Below, piece by piece: positions 1 to 6,457 of a stretch of 7,905 bases of DNA. Where the stretch lies: positions 1 to 7,905 of the forward strand of contig JAGVEP010000164.1 of NCBI GenBank assembly GCA_020058145.1, given 5' to 3'. Each line of letters opens with the position of its first letter. Positions within the stretch are counted from its first letter, which is position 1. The position numbers and the translations under genes were made by a program. Under the pieces are notes generated by a model, which was given only the letters and a program-made list of their open reading frames with translations, searched no databases and was not told the origin of the DNA. This DNA comes from Phycisphaerae bacterium (GTDB lineage Bacteria; Planctomycetota; Phycisphaerae; UBA1845; Fen-1342).

Positions 1-747
1 ATCCGTGGCGACGGCCAGCACGCGCAGCGCGAAGCTGAGCACGCAGCCCAGTCGCCCGCAGCGCCGCAGTCAGCGGCTCCCAGCGACGCGCAGCGCGAAG
101 AGCTGGCGCGCTTGGAGACGGAACTCAGTATGCGCCGCCAGAAACTCGAACTGCGCCGCGGCGACTGCGACCGGTTCGAAGACGAACTCGTGCGGCGCGA
201 GGGCGCGCTCGCCGAGCGTGCGCAGACGCTCGACGAGGGGCAGGCCGCGCTCAAGGCGAACGAGGAAGAGCTGCGCGTGCAGCAGGCCGCGTTGGAAGCG
301 CTGGGTCAGGAACTCGAGCAGCGGCGCGCGCGGCTCACGACCGAGGAGCGCGAGCTGCAAACCCTCCAGGAGAACCTGGCCGAGCCGCCGCTGGAGCCCC
401 CGGCCGCCGACTCGGTCACTGCGAGCAGAGGCGCCGAAGAGGTTTCGCCGTCGCCGCCCGCGGTGGCGGAGGCGACGGATTCACCGCCGGCGGCGGAACG
501 CGCGGCGCATTTCACGCCGCAGACGGAAGACGCGCCCGCGGACGAAAAATCGGAGACCCTGTCTGGCGACGCGCTCGACGAATCCACGCTGACGCCGGAC
601 CAACGCCAGAAACTGCGCGTCTTGCGGCGTGTGACCGGCGGACGTGTCAGTGACGCGGAGCTGCTGGCGCGCTTGAACGAAGAGGACGCCGCCACGACGT
701 CCGAGACGCCGGCCAAGAAATGGACGCCCTGGCGACGCGGAAAGTGA
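1..747 (+). CDS. Coiled-coil protein, C-terminal part (5' end outside window)
   Basis: The frame is open from base 1 to the TGA at 745-747, giving about 248 visible residues, so the true start probably lies upstream. A TTG at 112 is an in-frame alternative, but the coding pattern already runs before it. Residues about 30-125 are dense in Glu, Arg, Leu, Ala and Gln with no Gly or Pro breaks (for example RREGALAERAQTLDEGQAAL), typical of a long alpha-helical coiled coil. Then comes a Pro/Ala/Glu-rich linker (about 125-195), a short conserved-looking segment (LTPDQRQKLRVLRRVTGGRV, then SDAELLARL), and a basic tail ending WRRGK. No enzymatic motif is visible. I do not recognise the family; a scaffold or structural role is only a guess. 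It is convergent with the glycosyltransferase gene. Coding status is well supported; function is unknown. Confidence 0.75.
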   Translation: MRGDGQHAQREAEHAAQSPAAPQSAAPSDAQREELARLETELSMRRQKLELRRGDCDRFEDELVRREGALAERAQTLDEGQAALKANEEELRVQQAALEALGQELEQRRARLTTEERELQTLQENLAEPPLEPPAADSVTASRGAEEVSPSPPAVAEATDSPPAAERAAHFTPQTEDAPADEKSETLSGDALDESTLTPDQRQKLRVLRRVTGGRVSDAELLARLNEEDAATTSETPAKKWTPWRRGK

Positions 748-756
748 CGGCCGGCT

Positions 757-774
757 GGCGGCGCGCCCGCCGCC
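757..774. terminator. GC hairpin between convergent genes (possible bidirectional terminator)
   Basis: GGCGGCG (757-763), a 4-base CGCC loop and CGCCGCC (768-774) form a perfect 7-bp stem. It lies in the 41-bp gap between the coiled-coil gene ending at 747 and the glycosyltransferase gene ending at 789 on the other strand. Being symmetric, it could act on both transcripts. There is no T-run on either side, so it is not a canonical intrinsic terminator, and hairpins arise easily by chance in such GC-rich DNA. Confidence 0.35.
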
Positions 775-788
775 CGCCGCGAGCGAGG

Positions 789-2591
789 TTACGCGGGGAT
801 TCCTGGTATGAGAAAACGACGCAGCCGGGGCGTGATCACCAGCGTGTAGCGGACAGCCGCGCCGCGATCGGATAGCCAGCCGTCCACGCGCATCACCGCG
901 GCGCCCGCCAGTCGGTCCTGCACGGCCGCGTACTGCGCGTCGTCGAGGATGAAGGCCAGCGGCTGCCCGGATGCCCACAGTGTGGCGATGCGTTCCAGGC
1001 GGATGCGTTGCTGCTCCTCCGCCGGGATCTTCTGCGGGTTTTGTGCGCGGACTTGCCGGACGAGGTCGTCAAAACGCAGCCGCCACAGCCCCGACAGGTC
1101 CAGCTTGAGCACCTGGTGCTTTTCTTCCGGCTCGTCAATATCCCAGAACCGTAGCCCGGCCTGTTCGATGTAGAAGGGAAGGCTTGGTGCCGACGAATCG
1201 CGGGCCATGACGACCATAGTTCCTGGCTGGCAATGCTGCGCGAGGGCTTGCGCGACCCGCAAACTGACCGCGCGCCGCGGCTCGATGCTCGGAACGATCA
1301 CCAGCCACGCGAGAAAATTCCCAACCAGGAAACCTATCAGCAACGTCTCGGCCGCGGCGCGCGGCTGTTTCCGCCGTTGAAACCGCAACGCGTACAGTGC
1401 GGCCAGCACGAGCGCAGTGCCCGGCAAGACGGCCAGCTCCCGCAGCCACCCGGTGCCCAGCCATAGGGCGACGCTCAGCGCGCCGGCGGCAATCGCCACG
1501 CTCAGGCCGAGCACGATGTAGGCGCCCACGCGCACGAGTCTATCGGTGTGCCAGCTAATCTCTCCCGCGAGGCTCGCCCGCACCTGCCGCGCCAGGAGCA
1601 GCGCGAGCGCCGGGTACGCCCCCAGGGTATACGTCGGCAGCTTGCTGGGCAGCAACTCCCAGATGATCCAGCCCCCAAAGAGCCAACTGCTCACCAGGAT
1701 AGCCACGAGCCGGCGGCGGCGCAAGCGTTTCCAGGTATCGGCGAGCGCACCAAGCAGGTACGCTGACCAAGGTAGCAAGCCGACAAACAGCAGCAGGAAA
1801 TAGGTTCCAGGGGGACCGCTTTGGCCAAAAACCGTGCCGCCCACGCGCCGCAGCACGTACCAATAGCCCAGAAAGAGAACGTAGCGCGGATCCTGTTGCC
1901 AAACCAGGTTAATCCAGATCGCGAGCGGCAGGCACGCCAGCGGCAGGCCAAACCACGGGTGCAGGTGTACCAAGTTGCGCCGGCGAGGATAAAACAACAG
2001 CAGGAACAGAAACATCCCGCCGACCAGGATGAGTATCGGCGGCCCCTTGGTGAGCAGTCCGGCGGCCACCGCCAGCCAGAGCCCGACCGTAGCTTGCCAC
2101 GATGGCCTGACCGCTCCGGATAGCAGCGCCAATGCTGCCAGGGTCTGAAAGAAAAGCAGGATCGGGTCGGTCAGCGCGAGCTTGCCCAAATTCAGCACGC
2201 ATAGCGCGGACCCGAACAGCAGCGCCGCGAGCTGGGCGGTGCCGGTCCCCAGCAGAAATCGCCCCCCGTACCAGAGGCAGGCCGTGGTCCCCAGGATGGC
2301 GAGGACGCTCGGCAGTCGCAGCGCGAACTCACTGACCCCCAGTACCTTGTACGAAGCAGCCATGAGCCAGAACGCTAGCGGCACCTTGCGGTGCGGCTGC
2401 GCGTAGGGGAATTCGGGGACGAGCCAATGTCCCGCGCACGCCATGTTGCGTGCGAACCCCGCGTAAGCCGCCTCGTCCTGGTCCCACACGACGGTGGTCG
2501 CGTTGCCGATCAGCAGGTTGGCCACCAGGAGGAGAAAAAAAACCGCGACGAGCCTGCGATCGCCAACGATGGGGGCTGCAGCGAGCTTCAT
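789..2591 (-). CDS. ArnT/PMT-like integral-membrane glycosyltransferase
   Basis: This 600-residue protein has about 12 hydrophobic segments over residues 13-435, then a soluble tail of about 165 residues, which is the layout and length of ArnT/GT39-type transferases. These enzymes move a sugar from a polyprenyl-phosphate donor to a lipid or protein on the outer face of the cytoplasmic membrane. Family landmarks are visible: WDQDEAAYA (36-44) with the acidic D39/E40 of the first periplasmic loop, HRKVPLAFW (67-75) with the usual Lys before PL, the Arg-Leu-Pro-Ser at 92-95, LTKGPP (180-185), and LPSKLPTYTLGAYPALALL (314-332), the family's S-x-K-x-P-x-Y motif. The ATG at 2591 sits 42 bases after the PAP2 stop with no clear Shine-Dalgarno, suggesting co-transcription and possibly coupling. 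The sugar donor and acceptor cannot be read from sequence; calling it arnT itself would be too specific. Confidence 0.88.
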   Translation of the reverse strand: MKLAAAPIVGDRRLVAVFFLLLVANLLIGNATTVVWDQDEAAYAGFARNMACAGHWLVPEFPYAQPHRKVPLAFWLMAASYKVLGVSEFALRLPSVLAILGTTACLWYGGRFLLGTGTAQLAALLFGSALCVLNLGKLALTDPILLFFQTLAALALLSGAVRPSWQATVGLWLAVAAGLLTKGPPILILVGGMFLFLLLFYPRRRNLVHLHPWFGLPLACLPLAIWINLVWQQDPRYVLFLGYWYVLRRVGGTVFGQSGPPGTYFLLLFVGLLPWSAYLLGALADTWKRLRRRRLVAILVSSWLFGGWIIWELLPSKLPTYTLGAYPALALLLARQVRASLAGEISWHTDRLVRVGAYIVLGLSVAIAAGALSVALWLGTGWLRELAVLPGTALVLAALYALRFQRRKQPRAAAETLLIGFLVGNFLAWLVIVPSIEPRRAVSLRVAQALAQHCQPGTMVVMARDSSAPSLPFYIEQAGLRFWDIDEPEEKHQVLKLDLSGLWRLRFDDLVRQVRAQNPQKIPAEEQQRIRLERIATLWASGQPLAFILDDAQYAAVQDRLAGAAVMRVDGWLSDRGAAVRYTLVITPRLRRFLIPGIPA

Positions 2592-2633
2592 TCGGCCGAC
2601 AGCGTACCTGCGCGTGCTGCCGGAGTCACGTCG

Positions 2634-3311
2634 TCACCGCGTCTCGTGTACCGTGCGAGTCTGATTCCAAGCGAGCCGGTGAAAGAACGGCTGTCCGAGC
2701 CAATAGGCGCTCGCGTACACGATCGCGATTCCGAGGCCCGCGCCGGCAATCACGTCAGATACAAAATGTCGCTCTTGCGCCACCCGCGCCACGCAGACCA
2801 TGATCGCCAGCAGGATCAGGACCGGGCGCCAGCGCGGGAAATAGATTCCCAGCAGCGCGGCGAGCATGGCGGCGTAGACGGCATGCGCCGACGGGTATGA
2901 ATCGAAGTGCAGCCGCGGATCGCCGAACGGGTGAAATTCGTACGGACCGGAGCTTTGCTGGGGCCGTGCGCGGCCCACCAGAAACTTGAGCCCGTGAACG
3001 GAAGCGCCCACCGCCATGGGTATTGCAAAGCCCACCAGGAGCCGCACGCGGTCGCGAAAAATCAGGAGCAGCAGCGGAATGGCCACGAAGCCCCAGCGCG
3101 CAAAGAAATGATAGGGCAGCTTCAAGACGCGGCGCAGCACCGTGCCATCGTCGGCGAATTCGGCGATACTGTCCGAGCACACTGCGTCGAAGGGCATGAG
3201 CGCCACGGACAGCACGATCAGCCCCAGCCCGACCCAAATCCACGTGAGCAAGCCACGCCGGTCGTTGGGCGTGCTCACGACGACTGGAGTGCCTGGCCGA
3301 CTCGTATTCAT
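2634..3311 (-). CDS. PAP2-family membrane phosphatase
   Basis: With the ATG at 3311 the protein has 225 residues; a TTG one codon earlier (3314) is a less likely start. All three PAP2 phosphatase signatures are present (numbering from the TTG): K110-x6-R117-P118 (KFLVGRARP), P141-S-A-H144, and R177-x5-H183-x3-D187 (RVAQERHFVSD). These are the known catalytic and phosphate-binding residues, with H144 and H183 as the expected active-site histidines. Hydrophobic segments lie at about 24-41, 74-86, 92-108, 146-159, 163-177 and 188-206, giving a six-helix protein with the active site on the outer side. Family members hydrolyse undecaprenyl pyrophosphate, phosphatidate, or lipid A phosphates. Its downstream partner is a polyprenyl-phosphate-sugar-dependent glycosyltransferase 42 bases away, so a role in recycling or trimming a lipid phosphate for that enzyme is plausible but inferred. 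Only a weak AGAAAG precedes the start. Confidence 0.88.
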   Translation of the reverse strand: MNTSRPGTPVVVSTPNDRRGLLTWIWVGLGLIVLSVALMPFDAVCSDSIAEFADDGTVLRRVLKLPYHFFARWGFVAIPLLLLIFRDRVRLLVGFAIPMAVGASVHGLKFLVGRARPQQSSGPYEFHPFGDPRLHFDSYPSAHAVYAAMLAALLGIYFPRWRPVLILLAIMVCVARVAQERHFVSDVIAGAGLGIAIVYASAYWLGQPFFHRLAWNQTRTVHETR

Positions 3312-3341
3312 CAACGCTTTCTGGCGGGTGTAGCGCGCGGC

Positions 3342-3370
3342 AGTGTACTCGCCCGTCGGCGCGACGGCAA
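3342..3370 (-). promoter_or_regulatory. Candidate sigma70-type promoter of the PAP2/glycosyltransferase pair
   Basis: Read on the minus strand, TTGCCG (3365-3370) and TACACT (3342-3347) are separated by exactly 17 bases; each matches 4 of 6 consensus positions. Transcription would start near 3335, about 24 bases before the PAP2 ATG. An inverted repeat CCGTCG-GCG-CGACGG (3353-3367) fills most of the spacer and overlaps the -35 box, so it could be an operator, or chance in GC-rich DNA. Confidence 0.4.
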
Positions 3371-3395
3371 CCGGCCACCCGGGTCCTACCGCTCG

Positions 3396-3548
3396 TCAGC
3401 GGCCGGCTACTTCGGCCAGCCGGTCTGCCCGGCGGCCATTCAGCACGACAGCCAGCCCCGCGCGGGCACAAGTCAGCGCCGTGGCGGCGCCGATGCCGGA
3501 GCTGGCGCCGGTGATAATGAGGACTTGGTTTGTCAGGATTGGTGCCAT
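3396..3548 (-). pseudogene. N-terminal remnant of a short-chain dehydrogenase/reductase (SDR)
   Basis: An ATG at 3548 opens a 50-residue frame, closed by a TGA at 3396-3398. It reads MAPILTNQVLIITGASSGIG followed by AATALTCARAGLAVVLNGRR and ADRLAEVAGR. This is an intact first half of an SDR Rossmann fold: strand beta1, the TGASSGIG dinucleotide-binding motif, the first helix, and NGRR after beta2, which in the family favours NADPH. A normal SDR is about 250 residues and carries the Ser-Tyr-x3-Lys catalytic site much later. None of that is present, and only 84 bases remain before the PAP2 ATG. It is therefore best called a truncated remnant, unless the stop is a sequencing error, which the lack of SDR-like sequence in the other frames after 3396 argues against. 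An in-frame upstream start at 3611 would overlap the promoter-like -10 and adds sequence unlike an SDR. Confidence 0.6.
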
Positions 3549-3556
3549 CGCCGCGG

Positions 3557-3562
3557 ATTGTA
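3557..3562 (-). promoter_or_regulatory. Promoter-like -10 element just before the SDR remnant
   Basis: TACAAT on the minus strand (5 of 6 consensus matches) ends 8 bases before the ATG at 3548. No matching -35 box is seen 16-18 bases upstream, where the sequence reads GAGTCC. If used, the transcript would begin almost at the ATG and be leaderless, which agrees with the absence of any Shine-Dalgarno sequence there. Weak evidence on its own. Confidence 0.25.
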
Positions 3563-3637
3563 CCGTCGGTGCCGCGCCCGGACTCGCACCCACAATCTGG
3601 ACGCACCGCACGGCATTCGCTCAAATGGTCGCGCGGG

Positions 3638-4474
3638 TTACGGGCACGGCCCGCCGCCCGAGAGAATCTCGACGAACGGGCTGATGTCGTCGAAGTCGAT
3701 CACGCCGTCGGCGTTTACATCGACGTTTTCGAACCTGCACGGGGTCGCGCCACCCAACGCGGCCACAAACGGGCTGATGTCGTCGAAGTCAATCACACCG
3801 TCGCAGTTGCAGTCGCCGCGACAAATCGGCGCGACCGTAAAGGTAAGGCTGGCCACGCTCAGGTCGACCGTCGCGGCCGCAGCCGGGGAATACTGCGGCG
3901 GGTTGTTCACAGCCGACAGGACGTTCGCCACCGCGTTTTGCAGGCGGAATGTATAGGTACCCTGTACGCTCGGTGCCGCGAAATGACCCGACATGACGAT
4001 CTGCGGGCCCGGCTGCCCGATGCCTGGATCAACAACCGGATCGGTACCGATGGACGTGCCCGCCTGACCGAAGGTGTTCTGCCCTCCGCCGATCTGCGCC
4101 AGGTTTTTCTCGCCGACCGTACCGCGCTGTACGCCAATGTACCCGGACGGCGCACCGCTTTCGCCGGGGTTGCTGATCCCGGCCGGGCGGTTGAAGCCGT
4201 TCATCGCGCCGGGGATCGAAGCCGTGTCCCCGGGCGGAATGTCGAACTTGGCCGGGTTGCTGGCATCCTGCACCAGGTCGATGGCGATGAGCGCCAGGCC
4301 GAAGTTGTCCCCCGTGGAGACCGAAACCTTGACGGTCCAGTCCACCGTCGCGCCCGGCGAGATCGTTTGACCGGCCACGGTCGAGGTCAGCGTCAGCGTG
4401 GCGGTGGGCGTCGCCAGGGCCCCGGCCGCAAGCAGAAAACCGGCCAACGTCATGCAGATCATGGCTCGAAACAT
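3638..4474 (-). CDS. Secreted protein with C-terminal dockerin-like repeat pair
   Basis: This 278-residue protein has a signal peptide (residues 1 to about 21: basic start, hydrophobic MICMTLAGFLLAAGALA). Residues about 24-215 are rich in Thr, Ser, Gly, Val and Pro with alternating beta-strand pattern (GATVDWTVKVSVSTGDNFG), suggestive of a cohesin-like or carbohydrate-binding-like beta sandwich, which I cannot name. The C-terminus carries two calcium-loop repeats, DCNCDGVIDFDD (221-232) and DVNADGVIDFDD (252-263), both followed by ISPFV and both with the expected acidic/Asn positions 1, 3, 5 and 12 and Gly at position 6. Such terminal modules are widespread in planctomycete secreted proteins, but their binding partner is not known. 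Cys pairs flank the first loop. The start is fixed by a strong GAGGAGG six bases upstream. It lies 21 bases after the stop of the preceding membrane-protein gene, so it probably ends the same operon. Function unknown. Confidence 0.82.
   Translation of the reverse strand: MFRAMICMTLAGFLLAAGALATPTATLTLTSTVAGQTISPGATVDWTVKVSVSTGDNFGLALIAIDLVQDASNPAKFDIPPGDTASIPGAMNGFNRPAGISNPGESGAPSGYIGVQRGTVGEKNLAQIGGGQNTFGQAGTSIGTDPVVDPGIGQPGPQIVMSGHFAAPSVQGTYTFRLQNAVANVLSAVNNPPQYSPAAAATVDLSVASLTFTVAPICRGDCNCDGVIDFDDISPFVAALGGATPCRFENVDVNADGVIDFDDISPFVEILSGGGPCP
3675..3803 (-). repeat. Two near-identical 36-bp direct repeats encoding the calcium loops
   Basis: Copies at 3675-3710 and 3768-3803 are offset by 93 bases (31 codons) and differ at two positions only, both synonymous third-codon bases (GGC/GGT for Gly and ATC/ATT for Ile). 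They encode DGVIDFDDISPF. Sequence between and beyond the copies has diverged. Confidence 0.85.
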
Positions 4475-4480
4475 CGTGAA

Positions 4481-4487
4481 CCTCCTC
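4481..4487 (-). promoter_or_regulatory. Ribosome binding site for the dockerin-repeat protein
   Basis: GAGGAGG on the minus strand, six bases before the ATG at 4474. It lies in the 21-base gap after the membrane-protein stop, supporting independent strong initiation of the last gene of the unit. Confidence 0.75.
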
Positions 4488-4495
4488 GCTGGGTA

Positions 4496-4882
4496 TCAAA
4501 GCTGGGCTTTGCGACGGAGTTCCAGTTTTCGGACCTCGGCAGCGAAGCCGAGGCCGAATACGGCGACGAAAACGACCGGCATCAACTGCCAGATAACGTA
4601 CCAGATCGTGGTTCGCACCACCGTTTCAAGTTGGCCTGTCGCGTAAAGCAGACACTCTACCGTGAACCGAAACCAGTACATTCGGCAGTCCGCGGCAATC
4701 ACAAACAGTCCTGCCAAGGGAAACGCGGCCATCCTGATCTGGCGACGCACAGCGAGGCAGGTCAGCAAACCCGAGGCGACGATGAGCCAGCGACATACAT
4801 GATATAGATACGGGCGTATGCCGCCTTCTGTAACGCTGGCCAAGAGAAACGAATCCAGGCAGCCCGCGATGAGACTTGTCAT
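4496..4882 (-). CDS. Small multi-pass membrane protein of unknown function
   Basis: I chose the ATG at 4882 (128 residues) because it overlaps the upstream gene's stop in an ATGA arrangement and has GGAGGG (4888-4893) five bases upstream; a start at 4906 would add eight residues without that support. Hydrophobic segments lie at about 29-46, 51-70 and 91-115, with a possible weaker one at 3-17. Arginines cluster between the second and third segments (RRQIR) and at the C-terminus (RKLELRRKAQL), so both are probably cytoplasmic. Several aromatic residues (W, Y, F) and six cysteines are scattered through the sequence. No motif matches a family I know. Tight coupling to the 507-residue membrane-anchored protein suggests the two products act together, perhaps as a membrane partner or chaperone; this is inference from position only. 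Confidence 0.7.
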   Translation of the reverse strand: MTSLIAGCLDSFLLASVTEGGIRPYLYHVCRWLIVASGLLTCLAVRRQIRMAAFPLAGLFVIAADCRMYWFRFTVECLLYATGQLETVVRTTIWYVIWQLMPVVFVAVFGLGFAAEVRKLELRRKAQL

Positions 4883-6402
4883 GGCTGCCCTCCACCGTCG
4901 GTCCATTCGTGGTGCACTTCAGGCGCGACGTATTGCCAGCCGACCTGCTGTCGCCACTGCTGAAGCCACTGCTGACATTGCCGCTCGGTCCACTGCGCCT
5001 GCTCGATGTGCTGCCACTCGCTGAAAAGTAAGAGCGCCAGACCGTCGATTCCCTCATGATACCAGCGATCGCCAGTTACGTATGAATAGTGCAGACAGAT
5101 CCTGCCGCTGACATCGTGAGTAGCTACAAATGACGTGTCGTCCTCCGGGGCTACGCGATTAACCTTGATGTACTCGGTGAACTGGGGGTTATAGTACGCA
5201 GACTGATTCAGGAGCAGGTGGCAGTTTGCAGCATCGTCGCCGGGAAGCTCCCCAATTCGGTCAATCGCCAGGCGTATACGATCCTGCTCGAGATCGTTTA
5301 CCGTTGAACTATTGGCCACGAAGATCGCTAGGCCGGTCGATCGGCAGGCCAGTCGTACACACGGTCCAATTGTTAACGCTAGCACCGTAGCCACGAACAG
5401 GACCACGGCCACTTGCGTGTATGTCCACCGCAAGCCGCCCGTCGGCAGGTCGGCGGGGAGGTTTATTGATCCGATGGGGTGATCCGCCAAACTGCCGACG
5501 AGTCGAAGGGCCGAATCCAAAGGCAGTGTCGGGCCGGGAAATTCCGGGCAGACTACATCATTGTCCGGCCCCGTGTAGTCGCCGGCCAGGATCGTGAAAT
5601 CGCCGAAGTCGATGGCATAGTCGTTATCTAGGTCCACGTAAACTCCGGACGTGCCAAAGACATCGCCCGTCGGCCCCGTCGCCTCGCGTTGCAGCATCGC
5701 GTAGTCGCGCAGGTCGATGTCGAAATCGCCATCATTATCGCCCAGGCGCTGCGGACAGAGCGGTTCGAACACGACCCGGATCGCAAAGTTGCCCGGCATA
5801 CCTAGCGCGCAGGGATTTACCCACTCTTGTGCGCTATAGTCGTAAACAAGGTTGTAGCCGGGCCAACAGCCTTGATTGCCGACAACGATGTGCGTGGAGC
5901 CAGACCAAACAGCGTACTGCCATTCGGTCACATACATCAGACCGATGCCGACGTGCGGACCATCGGCCGGCGTGAAGATCGCGCGGCATTGGCTGCATTC
6001 GACGCGCAGTCGCGTGACGTTCTTACCTGGCAACAGAACGGAGTGTTGGAAAAGATACTTGGCTTGGCCGTCCGAGCCTTTGTACAGGTAGAATTTGGCT
6101 GCCAAGCCGTGATCGTAGTATGCATTATTCTGATGCCACGAGTGGATTTCCCAAAGCTCAAGCGGGAAGAACTGCGCCGGGATGTCCAGCATGGCCCAGG
6201 CGATGTCGCCATAGGGGTTATCAGGCGTGCCACCTTCAAAGCTATTCACGATGTATTTTGCGCTGCTTTGCTCCACGCGCTCGATTTGCCAGGTGTACCG
6301 GCCCGGGATGTCGGCCCGAGCGTCGATTGTGAACTGGTTGAACAGCAGGAAGATGCACAAGACGCTTACGAACGGACGAAACACTCTTCGGGATGATCTC
6401 AC
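4879..6402 (-). CDS. Composite secreted/membrane protein: dockerin-like pair, TM helix, degenerate zincin-like domain
   Basis: This 507-residue protein starts at GTG 6402, fixed by GGGAGGG six bases upstream. Residues 1-30 are a signal peptide (RSSRR, hydrophobic VSVLCIFLLF, likely cut after ARA). Residues 35-215 look beta-rich with a CSQC pair at 136-139. A dockerin-like pair follows: DNDGDFDIDLRD (222-233) and DLDNDYAIDFGD (257-268); both loops keep acidic positions but lack the usual Gly at position 6 (F227, Y262). A hydrophobic helix lies at about 328-346, followed by RLACR, suggesting the C-terminal part is cytoplasmic. Residues 365-507 form a separate domain with S461-E-W-Q-H465 and E473, resembling the HExxH helix of zinc metallopeptidases with the first His replaced by Ser (codon AGC). 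Activity is therefore doubtful. The C-terminus is Trp/Gln/His-rich. I do not recognise the whole architecture. Base composition is less GC-rich than carA. First gene of a three-gene unit. Confidence 0.8.
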   Translation of the reverse strand: MRSSRRVFRPFVSVLCIFLLFNQFTIDARADIPGRYTWQIERVEQSSAKYIVNSFEGGTPDNPYGDIAWAMLDIPAQFFPLELWEIHSWHQNNAYYDHGLAAKFYLYKGSDGQAKYLFQHSVLLPGKNVTRLRVECSQCRAIFTPADGPHVGIGLMYVTEWQYAVWSGSTHIVVGNQGCWPGYNLVYDYSAQEWVNPCALGMPGNFAIRVVFEPLCPQRLGDNDGDFDIDLRDYAMLQREATGPTGDVFGTSGVYVDLDNDYAIDFGDFTILAGDYTGPDNDVVCPEFPGPTLPLDSALRLVGSLADHPIGSINLPADLPTGGLRWTYTQVAVVLFVATVLALTIGPCVRLACRSTGLAIFVANSSTVNDLEQDRIRLAIDRIGELPGDDAANCHLLLNQSAYYNPQFTEYIKVNRVAPEDDTSFVATHDVSGRICLHYSYVTGDRWYHEGIDGLALLLFSEWQHIEQAQWTERQCQQWLQQWRQQVGWQYVAPEVHHEWTDGGGQP

Positions 6403-6408
6403 GAGGAA

Positions 6409-6415
6409 CCCTCCC
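6409..6415 (-). promoter_or_regulatory. Ribosome binding site that selects a GTG start
   Basis: GGGAGGG on the minus strand, six bases before the GTG at 6402. Its strength and spacing are the reason for accepting a GTG start, which also places a complete signal peptide at the N-terminus. Confidence 0.75.
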
Positions 6416-6457
6416 AGCGTGGCGGAGCGGCATGAAAAGCCGAGTCACACACGAGGG

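Noticed and set aside
5..592. Second plus-strand frame (195 residues), very Arg/Ser-rich
   Set aside because: Frame-shifted reading of the coiled-coil gene; the frame ending at 747 has the Glu/Leu/Ala helix pattern expected of a real protein.
3565..3600. Possible tRNA T-arm-like sequence (GGTGCGAGTCC) on the minus strand
   Set aside because: The arms do not pair, and no acceptor stem or anticodon arm can be drawn around it.
3641..3653. Small hairpin CGGGC-CGT-GCCCG at the end of the dockerin-repeat gene
   Set aside because: Five-bp stem with a three-base loop lying inside the coding end and no U-run; not convincing as a terminator.
2907..3956. Plus-strand open frame (349 residues) across the PAP2 gene and SDR remnant
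   Set aside because: It spans three unrelated minus-strand regions and shows no motif. It is a by-product of high GC.
3530..4807. Long plus-strand open frame (425 residues) opposite the dockerin-repeat and membrane-protein genes
   Set aside because: It is Arg/His/Gly-rich with no domain sense. The minus strand encodes recognisable signal peptide, calcium loops and membrane helices with ribosome sites.
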